Positions 1 to 7,900 of a DNA stretch of 12,702 bases are shown here, one piece after another. Origin of the DNA: Brachionus plicatilis. Taxonomy: Eukaryota; Rotifera; Eurotatoria; Ploima; Brachionidae. Location: positions 206,307 to 219,008 of the forward strand of contig QEOQ01000451.1 in NCBI GenBank assembly GCA_010279815.1, given 5' to 3'. The notes below the pieces were generated by a model that searched no databases, was not told where the DNA came from, and saw only the letters and a program-made list of their open reading frames with translations. The first letter of the stretch is position 1, and each line of letters begins with the position of its first letter. The position numbers and the translations under genes were made by a program.

Positions 1-71
1 TATCCTAAAAAAAAAGTAAGCAATTAACTTGAAACAAAAAAATTAATATAAAAAAATAAAAATTTATGAAA
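1..71. other. AT-rich spacer, nothing recognised
   Basis: Low-complexity A/T sequence up to the left end of the transposon-like element. I see no gene or repeat here. Confidence 0.5.
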
Positions 72-96
72 TACAGGTAAACCCGTTTAAGTCGAA
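72..96 (+). repeat. left terminal inverted repeat
   Basis: Left 25-bp end of the pogo-like element. It starts TACAGGTAAACCCG and ends AAGTCGAA, and pairs with 616-640 with two mismatches. Confidence 0.7.
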
Positions 97-615
97 TGTC
101 GCTTAAGATTTATTAAGATTTGTTTTTTTAATACTTAAGTCGAAAATTACACTTAGATTTTACATTGTTTCAAAAAATCTCTTTAATTTCCCCGAGTTCA
201 CCTTTACTAGATCTGAAAAAGATGACAAAAATATTCAATATGCTGATGAAAATAATCCACGAGAAGAAAAAGATATAATTTAAAAATATCCACAACTCTG
301 ATCAAGAAATAATTGGCTTTGTATAACTGAAACGAATTGAACAAGTTGAACAAGAAGATGAATAGGACGAACAGACAATACAGTCTCATAGTGAATCTTT
401 ATAATTTATTTCAATGCTAAAGTTATTATTCTACTAGAAACTAAATGGATTGCAAATCTAAAACAGATTGAGTCAAGGTTTACTAATAAAACAATTAAAA
501 TTTACGTACTTCACAACTTATTCCATTAATAATAAAATTTTCAACTCTTAATAACACTTTTTTCTTAATTTTTTTTTTACGGTTAAGTCGAAACTTTTTA
601 CGACCGCCCTTCGAC

Positions 616-640
616 TTCGACTTAACCGGGTTTACGTGTA
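616..640 (-). repeat. right terminal inverted repeat
   Basis: Right 25-bp end of the pogo-like element. Read on the minus strand it starts TACACGTAAACCCGG and ends AAGTCGAA. Confidence 0.7.
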
Positions 641-1020
641 AATACAATAAAAATACAGAGTCTAAATTCCTAATTAGTAAGTCATCTTTTAAAATGATAT
701 GAGATTTTAAGTTATCTATTAAAAATAACTGGAATAAAATCTAAATTAATAAATAAATACGAAAATTACTTGCAAAATAAGTAAATGTGTAAAAACTTAA
801 AGAACTTTTCGTAAAATATATTTAAAAAATTTATAAACCATTATTTTTTTGAAATGAATTTATTTGTGATATCAACTAAAGCTTTTATTTTATTTGAAAA
901 ATGCTCTGATTGAATGTATTTTTTAATTAATATTTTGAATTATCTTCGTAAATTTGGTAATCTATACGATTTGATATGAAATTTGCTGAATATTTTCTCA
1001 AAAAATCATGAAACAATAAA
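641..1020. other. AT-rich intergenic spacer
   Basis: About 380 bp of A/T-rich sequence with no ORF, tRNA or clear repeat that I can support. Confidence 0.5.
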
Positions 1021-1164
1021 TGGCAAGTTTTTTTTTCTATTTTACATTTTTAGAAATAATTGCGTAATTATATTTCAAATTTTAACATGCTTAAGTATTG
1101 AGTTTAAATTAAACAACGTAATTTCAAAATTTCAAGAAAGTTAAATAGAAAAAAAAACTTGCCA
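1021..1164. repeat. 144-bp segment with perfect 22-bp inverted ends
   Basis: Bases 1021-1042 begin TGGCAAG followed by nine T and CTATTT. Bases 1143-1164 are the exact reverse complement. The sequence just inside the two arms is also loosely complementary, so the whole segment could fold as a long hairpin. This is the form of a very short foldback element or MITE. I could not find a convincing target duplication in the flanks. A chance inverted repeat is unlikely because each arm contains the non-A/T core GGCAAG/CTTGCC, although the A/T run inflates the match. Confidence 0.5.
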
Positions 1165-1224
1165 AATGTATAATAATTATTTTGAAATAAGTAATCATAA
1201 TTTTTTAAAATTATATTTAACTAA

Positions 1225-1343
1225 GCAGTGATGGCCGAGTGGTTAAGGCGTCTGACTAGAATTAGATTTCTAATCCATTGACAAAATGGAGTACAGTGAT
1301 CAGATGGGATTTTCCCGCGCAGGTTCAAATCCTGCTCACTGCG
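1225..1343 (+). tRNA. tRNA-Ser (AGA), intron-containing, copy 1
   Basis: Complete class II tRNA. The acceptor arm GCAGTGA (1225-1231) pairs with TCACTGC (1336-1342), with discriminator G at 1343. The A box TGGCCGAGTGG is at 1232-1242 and the B box GGTTCAAATCC at 1322-1332. The anticodon stem TCTGA/TCAGA encloses anticodon AGA at 1258-1260. A 37-nt intron (1262-1298) follows position 37, the canonical site. Intron bases TTCTA can pair with the anticodon loop, as is usual for eukaryotic tRNA introns. Removing the intron gives 82 nt, with the long variable arm (GGGA/TCCC) expected for serine. A six-T Pol III terminator is at 1346-1351, inside a hairpin formed with ACCAAAAAA at 1362-1370. The gene looks functional. 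It is identical over all 119 bp, intron included, to two more copies in this window. Confidence 0.95.
1262..1298 (+). other. tRNA-Ser intron, copy 1
   Basis: 37-nt intron bounded by A37 and A38 of the tRNA. It contains a CCATT/AATGG mini-hairpin and TTCTA, which can pair with the anticodon loop. It would be removed by the tRNA splicing endonuclease and ligase, not by the spliceosome. Confidence 0.85.
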
Positions 1344-1455
1344 AATTTTTTGGTTCATATTACCAAAAAAATTGAACCAACTTTTGATAAAATAAATGTT
1401 TTCAGTTTGAGCACTGACTGTTCCAGATTTTAAATTATAGAATGTTTTGTCACCT

Positions 1456-2280
1456 GACAAAAGTAATGCTAAAATTTCGCAATTATGTAGTGACAAGATA
1501 GCAGGGGAAGATCAAGTGAAAACTCATGTCCTAAAAATAAGTGCCGATGGTCTTGTGGATGCATTTACATATTTGTTTCATCAATCATTAGCTGATGCAA
1601 ATCTTTCAGTAGAGTCGAAGAAGCCATTATGTCGCTAATTTCCAAACAAGCTGCCAGAACAGATGATGGAAATTATCGACCAGTCTTGATCACATCATTT
1701 CCTTGCAATATGATTGAATTGTTAATTAAAGATTACATTATTAAATACCTCAATGACAAAGAACTTATTTTGACATAGCATTATGACTTTTTAACTAAAA
1801 AGTCATATGTAACCAACTTTGTCGAAACAGCTGATCACCTAACAGATTGTGTAAGTAGAAAACAGCCTGTTGATATTAACTATTTTTATTTTGCCAAAGC
1901 TTTTGACAAAGTTTCACACGAACTTCTAATATTAAAGTTAATAGCATATGGGGTTCCAAGTATTGTCGACGACTGGAAGCGTGCTTTTCTGATTGGGAGG
2001 AAATAATTTGTTGAAATTGGTAATTTTTTAACAGAACGAAAGTTTGTAGCAAGTGGAGTCCCTCCAGAATTCGTACACGGTCCACTTCTCTTCGCCATTG
2101 TTATCAACGATTTACCGGAACTCTTTAGTATTTTTTGCAGACTGTACTCCTACGATGAGCTAAAGAGAACTTTTCAACATTCTGAAGATTATACAAGGAT
2201 TCAGAAGGATCTCAATTACTTTTTACAATGGTCAATCGTTTGGAAGATGAGCTCTAAGAAAGAAGTTAAGAATCATCATC
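1456..2280 (+). pseudogene. dead LINE reverse transcriptase fragment (N-terminal half), between tRNA-Ser copies 1 and 2
   Basis: Plus-strand relic of a non-LTR retrotransposon. Recognisable pieces in order: a DxIAGED..VLKISADGL stretch (about 1490-1560, matching the usual KAPGPDGI region); after a frameshift near 1640, NYRPVLITSFPC (about 1663-1705); FAKAFDKVSHELL (about 1890-1930); a GVPPEF relic of GVPQGS (about 2057); and RLYSYDELKRTF (about 2140), where the catalytic FADD should be. It is not functional: the first catalytic Asp before FAKAFD is Tyr, the FADD box reads SYDE, and in-frame stops sit at 1776 and 2004, both one C-to-T step from Gln codons. It resembles the CR1/Jockey-type group, but the clade is not certain. 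The endonuclease and C-terminal parts are missing. Confidence 0.85.
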
Positions 2281-2371
2281 ACAATATATCTAAGGTCAAT
2301 AATAATATATACTAGTAAATAAATAATTATAATTTTTTTTAAAAATGTTTTTTTTAATTATATTTAACTAA

Positions 2372-2490
2372 GCAGTGATGGCCGAGTGGTTAAGGCGTCT
2401 GACTAGAATTAGATTTCTAATCCATTGACAAAATGGAGTACAGTGATCAGATGGGATTTTCCCGCGCAGGTTCAAATCCTGCTCACTGCG
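2372..2490 (+). tRNA. tRNA-Ser (AGA), intron-containing, copy 2
   Basis: Identical over 119 bp to the copy at 1225-1343, with anticodon AGA at 2405-2407 and the same 37-nt intron at 2409-2445. A six-T terminator is at 2493-2498. About 24 bp of 5' flank ending TTATATTTAACTAA is also shared with copy 1, with few changes. The 3' flank matches only through GAATTTTTTG and then diverges. The gene looks intact and transcribable. Confidence 0.95.
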
Positions 2491-2671
2491 AATTTTTTGT
2501 TTTTTCAAGTTTCAAGTTTCCCAGCACTTCATTTATTTATTTAAAATAAAATTTAAATTTAACACATTTTTAATAAAAAGAATAAAATTTGAATTTAGTT
2601 TAATTTTGTATAAAAAAATAACAAAAAATTAGCTGAAAAAATTTAACATTTTAATGTTTAAATTAAAATTT
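2491..2671. other. AT-rich spacer
   Basis: Short spacer between tRNA-Ser copy 2 and the 3' end of the minus-strand LINE relic. It holds a small CAAGTTT duplication near 2506-2518 and nothing else I can support. It may include the 3' UTR of that relic. Confidence 0.4.
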
Positions 2672-3670
2672 TTAAATTTTTTTTTCAAAATCTGTAAAAA
2701 TTAAGTTAATATTTTTAAATATTGAAAGCTTAAATGTTGAAAATTTTAACATAGATCTATTGACCACAAAGCTAATAATTAATCTCGAATAAAAATATCC
2801 AAATGTTTTTTCTCCTTTAATTGTTTTTGGCATTGGTTCGATTAGATTTCCTATATTCCTTAAATAATAACTTAAATTTCTTGAGTCATTTCTAATCAAT
2901 TGAACTTTAAGATTTTCAGGTAATTTATGATAAAACAATATTTTTATAAGAAAAAGAAAGCATATTATTTAAAATTCTTTGCTGAAAAGCATGCAAATTG
3001 TACTTTTCTAAAAAATTGTTTACGTCATTGTAGTTTTGAGACTCATATTTGAAATTAAACAAATTAAATATTGCAAAATAATAGCTTTTAGCCAGTTTGA
3101 TTATTGCATCTTTTGAGAAATAACACAAAAGAGATGAGAAATAATCAAAATAAGGCAAAATAAAACTTTTGAAAAATTTTATTTTTACTGATGTTGATAA
3201 ATAGAAGAGTCTTTTTATACTGAACAATTTTTTGTTAAAAATTAAAGAAACACTACAAGCAAGTTTTGAAAAATTTAGATAATGATCTTTTTTAAAATCT
3301 AAAAGAACTATATCAGTAACAACTTGTATATTTTTTCCACATTTAATAAATTTATTTTATTCGGGATTTTGATCTTTTTTATGTGAAAAGATCATACAAA
3401 ATGTTTTTGTCGAGTAAATATCAATTTTGTTATAAAATCACCAATTACTTAGGTTTTCAATGTCTTTATGAAAGTTTTTAAGTTCTGTTTCTAAATCCTT
3501 ATCTGAGTGATTAATTGTCGTGTCATCTGCAAACATTTTCATACTAGAATTCTTTAACATAAATGGCAATTCATTTACAAAAATAAGAAAATGTAGTGTA
3601 CCTAACACTGATCCTTGTGGTACTCCTAATTTTAGAGATATTGGCTTAGATTTATCATTTCCAGAGTTGT
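2672..3670 (-). pseudogene. decayed LINE reverse transcriptase, C-terminal half, between tRNA-Ser copies 2 and 3
   Basis: Minus-strand relic of a second non-LTR element. Reading from 3670 down: SKPISLKL then GVPQGSVLG (about 3622-3596), LIFVNELPF, an intact catalytic FADDT (about 3535-3520), then the thumb and post-RT region including STSVKIKFFKSFILPYFDYFS (about 3195-3133). The tail LPENLKVQLIR..TFGYFYSR lies at 2938-2672. In-frame stops follow LSNW and QNPE, and a frameshift near 2930 separates the last two pieces, so it is dead although the FADD motif survives. It overlaps the plus-strand fragment at 1456-2280 only in the GVPQGS-FADD region and differs there, so the two come from different insertions. 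Nothing upstream of about 3670 is recognisable as RT. Confidence 0.85.
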
Positions 3671-3693
3671 TTAAAAGTCACAAATCTCAAATC

Positions 3694-3906
3694 AAGTTCA
3701 AGTTGGGACTTTTTTTTAAAATTTTCGTTCAAAAGTCCAAGTCCAGGCTTTAAAATTTTGAATACTGAAGAAGAAATTTATGCTAAAATTGCAACAAAAT
3801 TCTGATATATGGCAAATCTATTGCATTAGACAACCCAAGAGTATGTAAATTTTTTGATATGAAGCCTGATCTAGCAAATTTAAAAAAAAAGTCTGGACTT
3901 TGACTT
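3694..3906. repeat. cluster of AAGTCCAAGTCC-type repeat units, two direct and one inverted
   Basis: Units at 3694-3725 and 3733-3759 read AAGTYCAAGTYSRGRCTT followed by T and A runs. A third unit at 3876-3906 is the same motif in inverted orientation, ending GTCTGGACTTTGACTT. A partial GGACTTTTAAATAAGTC follows at about 3921. They sit directly 5' of the minus-strand LINE relic. They could be the ends of a small inverted-repeat element or relic promoter repeats of the LINE. The match is imperfect and aided by low complexity. Confidence 0.35.
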
Positions 3907-4051
3907 ATTTTATAATGTTTTGGACTTTTAAATAAGTCTGATCATTTCCCAGACGAACTATTTGTGATCTATTAGTAAAATAGTTCGAAAGAAGACCTAA
4001 TTATTTCTGCTATAAAAAAATGATATTTTTGGTAATATGAACCAAAAAATT
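3907..4051. other. AT-rich spacer including shared 3' flank of tRNA-Ser copy 3
   Basis: Spacer with no gene. Its last 27 bases (about 4025-4051) are the downstream flank of tRNA-Ser copy 3 and match the 3' flank of copy 1, including the T-run terminator and GGTTCATATTACC. Confidence 0.5.
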
Positions 4052-4170
4052 CGCAGTGAGCAGGATTTGAACCTGCGCGGGAAAATCCCATCTGATCACT
4101 GTACTCCATTTTGTCAATGGATTAGAAATCTAATTCTAGTCAGACGCCTTAACCACTCGGCCATCACTGC
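4052..4170 (-). tRNA. tRNA-Ser (AGA), intron-containing, copy 3
   Basis: Minus-strand copy identical to the other two over 119 bp, with anticodon AGA at 4137-4135 and the intron at 4133-4097. The terminator is the A-run 4044-4049 on the plus strand. The 3' flank matches copy 1 for about 27 bp beyond the gene, but the 5' flank (from 4171) is unrelated to copies 1 and 2. The gene is divergent from the rhotekin-like gene, whose start codon is 136 bp away, so the two promoters share a very short intergenic gap. Confidence 0.95.
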
Positions 4171-4306
4171 TCTGTCTGTATCAAAAAAAATAATTATCCA
4201 TCAAAAATTAAAATTTTAGTTTTTCAATGAAAAAAAATTAAAATTTATTTTGAATAAAAAAGTTATTTTAATTTCAATTTAATTTTATTTGTTGAATGTT
4301 AAAGAT

Positions 4307-4771
4307 ATGACCAAAATCCCAATAGAAAAAAATACATCGAACAAAGAAAACGATCTATGGAATGAACTCAATGGCCATCAAGCCAAGCTAAAAAATAGGC
4401 GAACTCTATCTTTTATGAACACGAATCGCCGCAGGATCAGTCATTTTGGAACATTGAAAAATAGTCTAAAAAATCGCCGTCTTTCTTTAAGTCAACCAAG
4501 TAAAAAATTCATTCAATTGGCAAATGCTTCTAAGGCAAATAGTGAGAATTTTCTATCATTGACTTCAATCAAAAACCAATTCAGAAAATACACAGAGGTA
4601 CCAAAGGACAAGGAACAAAGTGAAAATAAGGCCGCGTTCAAAAAACTTTCCTTCAAGACCAACAAACAAAAGCAGCTTGCAAGCGAATTCAATTTTGAAA
4701 CTTTGTTTTCTCATGACAAAAACCTCAGCGACTATTTGAAAAAACATTTTAACTCAAAAAACTTGGTGCAA
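4307..4771 (+). CDS. rhotekin-like gene, coding exon 1 (long isoform leader)
   Basis: 155 residues, starting at the ATG at 4307 (G at -3). The frame is open upstream to a TTG but has no earlier ATG. It ends in phase 0 at the strong donor GTAAGT (4772), before an in-frame stop at 4784. The leader is basic and polar with no known domain, and is probably disordered. It carries three clustered Arg-Arg-x-Ser-like sites (NRRTLSF, NRRRISHF, KNRRLSLS), the type preferred by basophilic kinases such as PKA. Coding status is supported by uninterrupted frame, higher GC than the flanks and a consensus donor. Its link to the HR1 exon is inferred from matching phase and order. Confidence 0.65.
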
Positions 4772-4881
4772 GTAAGTAAAATTTAATTACACAATGGCGT
4801 TTAAAATTTAAAGACAATAATATTTCAAAGACCTAAAATTTTAATTTTTTACTGAATAGTGGTCTCTATGGCGCAATCGGC

Positions 4882-4918
<37 letters not shown>

Positions 4919-7900
4919 GAATCCACCTAGGGACGAATTTTTTTAAAATTGTTGTTGTTCAAAAATTTGTTTCTAGAACTTTTTTAAACCATGAAGCCGC
5001 ATTTTTGATGCCTCAATTTACCTGAATATTTTTTTAAAGTAAATTGTATTTTTGTTATTCTTTATTGTTTTACTTTGATACTCATTTTACTTAAAAGAAT
5101 TGTTTATCAATTTGTTTTTCTCTTAAGAGAGAACAAAATACACAGGCGAAAAAATGATTTTTTTTACTAAAAATAAAAAATTTTTTTAAATCAAATGAAA
5201 CAAATATATGACCAAGATTATAAGATGATTAAGCGATTTGCACTGATTCACTAAAAGAGTTGATAAAATAGATAACCTTTTGAATATATTTATTTGGGCG
5301 ATTAATTTAAAAAAATTAGAGTTTAGAAAGATTTAAATTTTTTTTGCATTAACAATAGACTTCTATTTTTTAAATTTCTATTTTTGATCTTAAAACTTCG
5401 AAAAATAATATTAATTAGTATTAGCTACAGCAGGTTAACCTAAAGAACAAAATTTGACTCGCAAGTTTTGCAATTTTTGAATTTACAATTGACTGTAAAT
5501 TTAAATGTTTTGTTTTTTTGATTAAATTTATTTATTATATTTCTGACTCCCTGGTCATATTATTATTTAGAAAATTTTTGTAATTAAAAACGTCATTTTA
5601 ATATCCCAATCTGAAATTATTTTTTGATCAAAAAATTTATCTTAAAATAGGTTCTAGCTTCTTTGGTGATATCTTAGATTAAAAAACATGTTATTAAAAT
5701 GTAGCACTTAAGTCGACAAAAAAAAGTAAAATTTTGAAAGATTATAAAATGAAGGTTAAATCAAAAATTAGTTTAACGACTAATTGTAATTATTAGAATC
5801 TCAAATTATTTTTAAAAAGTATTTTAAACTGGAACTATGAGAGAAAATTCTTGCTTAAATTTGTACTAAGTTTTTAATTTTTTCTTACTGAATCAATTTT
5901 CTTACCAAGCTTTTATTTAAGTTAATATTTTTGTTTGTTTATATATTTTACTAATTAGTTAATTAGAATAAAAAATAAGATCAACTGGTATTAAGTTAAA
6001 TTTTTTAAGAAATTAAGAACTTTTGGAGAATTCTTAAAAATCTTCAAAAAATCTTTAATTTTTCGTTGACTGGGAAAAAATTGTCAGCTTTATTTATCAC
6101 TAGTTCTTGGCTATAATCGGACTTTTGGAGAATTTATTTCAGCATTAAGTTATAGATGGCTAACAGAAAAATAATTACTTCAAGGAAATGAAGACAAAAT
6201 CGTGTAGTTCTGTAAACAATTCAGCAAAAAGTTATATTCATTTAATTTTATTTTTAGATACCCATTAAATAGAAAATGAATTTAGTAAAAATTTTTGGGC
6301 AAATTAATAACTGCCATATAAGCCAAGAGAAATGGCTAAAAAAACAGAATTTTTTCCATAAATTTTGATTATCAGAGCATTATTATTTTAGGATATAACA
6401 GTTAGAGAATTTAATTTCATATTTTACAAAAAAATATTAATATTTTAATGCTAAATACATACAGTTAAACGACACAGATCATTTATAGCAATGATCAAGA
6501 ACAAACCTTATCATTTAATAGCTGAATGCAAATATCCAGTTGAAGCTCTTGATTGTAAAGAAAATAAAAAGAAAACACTTGAAATTTATTTTCGTATGAA
6601 AGTAAGAAAGATTAAGAATCTCTAAACTAAACGTTTTAAATAATAAAAAATAACGAGAAATTCAATAATAGAGAGAGCAGACTTTTCGCGTCCGATTGAG
6701 AAATACTTGAGCTAGAAAAAAACTTTTCTAATTAAAAAAATTTCATAAGAGTTCTCGACCTATGATTGTATTTTTTGAGCTAAATATTTTTCTAATCAAA
6801 ATCTAAATTGCATAAACCAGCATTTGGTTTGCTTTCAGAATTTTTTAACTGTTTCCATGTTTCCACAAATTTCTTAAATATCGAATTCATTCAAGATTTC
6901 AAAAATATTAACTTCTTGTAGCAATTCATAATGAATTGCAATTATAAAGTGAATTACATAAGTTCTAAATTGTTTTGTTTCCCAACAAGAGAAGCTGAAT
7001 CTTCTAATTTAGCCAGTTATTAAACTCGCTTACTTATCCGAATCTTTGACTAATCCGTGCGTTGTTAACCAACGTAAGTCAAGCTAGGGCCTCCTATAAA
7101 TTCAAAGGTTTAATTAAAGCTAAGTGTTGTAGAGCGATCACGAATACTAATTATGTTATCTAAATTTGAATTTTGAAATTAAATATTTAAATTATAAAAA
7201 TAGAAATATTTACTGATAAATTTTTTCGGCAAACAAATAGAAAAATTTTTTCAAATCTTTGATAACAAAAGCAATTCAAGACTTTTTCTAAAAATGACAA
7301 ATTCAACCATTGGTATGAGTAAAGAGACAAATATAATAACAAGAATTAACAAGTCCAGTAAACTAATGAATAAAAATTTAAAAAGTGACTCAGTGTGTTT
7401 GCCATCACCAAGACTTAACAAGCGATACCGCTATTCCGTTCTTCCATCGGTACTAAATTCTAGACGCTTTTTTTTTAAAATTTTTTTCAAAGTTTAAGTT
7501 AAATTTTTTAAGAATGAAGAACTGAATAATAAAATAGACCTAGAGATACGAATTTTGGACGGAATTCTGAAATTACTAAACGCCATCTGTTCAAATACTA
7601 CTCTTATTTCAAACTCGAGTCTATCGAGTTTGTCAACTAATTTTGTGACTAGCAGTGCGCCTATTTCTAGTGTGTCTGCTTCGAGTTTGATAAATAGCTT
7701 GGACGCCGCTAGTTTGGATGATGTGAACAAGTGTTCTTCAATAGGAGCTAAAATTGCAGCTGCCTTGACTTGTAGCAAAGGTCTAAATGAATCAAATCTA
7801 ATACAGTCCGATAATCCGGCTTTTGATATCAATTCTCCCGAATACAACCATGTTGTTCAGATTTTGACTGCCTGCAAATGTTTGTTTGTGTCGCATAGGA

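Larger units (their letters stand above)
72..640. mobile_element. non-autonomous pogo/Tigger-like DNA transposon (MITE-like)
   Basis: Bases 72-96 and 616-640 are inverted copies of each other over 25 bp with two mismatches. Each end reads TA, then CAGG or CACG, then GTAAACCCG, and finishes in TTAAGTCGAA. If the outer TA is the target duplication, the element is 74-638. TA target sites and ends of the type CAG..CCCG..TCGAA resemble Tc1/mariner-superfamily pogo/Tigger elements (family knowledge). Extra AAGTCGAA boxes lie inside, at 134-144 and 580-592. The box at 580-592 is a perfect 13-bp inverted partner of 616-628. The interior has no long ORF. Around 185-300 the plus strand reads as an acidic, stop-broken stretch that could be a transposase tail, but this is only a guess. 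No transposase can be made from it, so any movement would need an enzyme supplied elsewhere. Confidence 0.7.
4772..7512 (+). other. long first intron of the rhotekin-like gene
   Basis: About 2.7 kb between the GTAAGT donor at 4772 and the TTTTAAG acceptor ending at 7512, far longer than the other introns (49-63 bp). It contains the tRNA-Asn gene (4862-4935), the alternative first exon (7294-7449) and a possible further first exon (6491-6601). The rest (4945-6490 and 6620-7090) is A/T-rich sequence where I recognise no gene or clear mobile element. The intron assignment depends on exon 1 really joining 7513. Confidence 0.6.

Noticed and set aside
207..389. Minus-strand 60-codon ORF rich in Phe and Leu
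   Set aside because: Low-complexity A/T artefact inside the DNA transposon. No domain, and the opposite strand has the more codon-like composition.
1221..1496. Minus-strand 91-codon ORF over tRNA-Ser copy 1, and a similar plus-strand ORF at 4037-4219
   Set aside because: Both are antisense readings of the tRNA gene itself; the shared peptide only reflects tRNA identity.
1876..2107. Minus-strand ORFs antisense to the plus-strand LINE relic
   Set aside because: Shadows of the RT reading on the other strand; no independent similarity.
3520..3753. Plus-strand 77-codon ORF
   Set aside because: Antisense to GVPQGSVLG and FADDT of the minus-strand RT, which is the real signal.
4565..4747. Minus-strand ORF within exon 1 of the rhotekin-like gene
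   Set aside because: Shadow of the plus-strand coding exon, which ends in a consensus splice donor.
7040..7090. GCGTTGTTAACCAACG with nearby CTAGGGCC, resembling a tRNA-Asn relic
   Set aside because: Only short pieces match; no A box, B box or acceptor stem. Probably a chance hairpin.
7494..7847. Minus-strand 117-codon ORF opposite the HR1 exon
   Set aside because: Opposes clear HR1 and Ser-rich coding; no recognisable domain in this direction.
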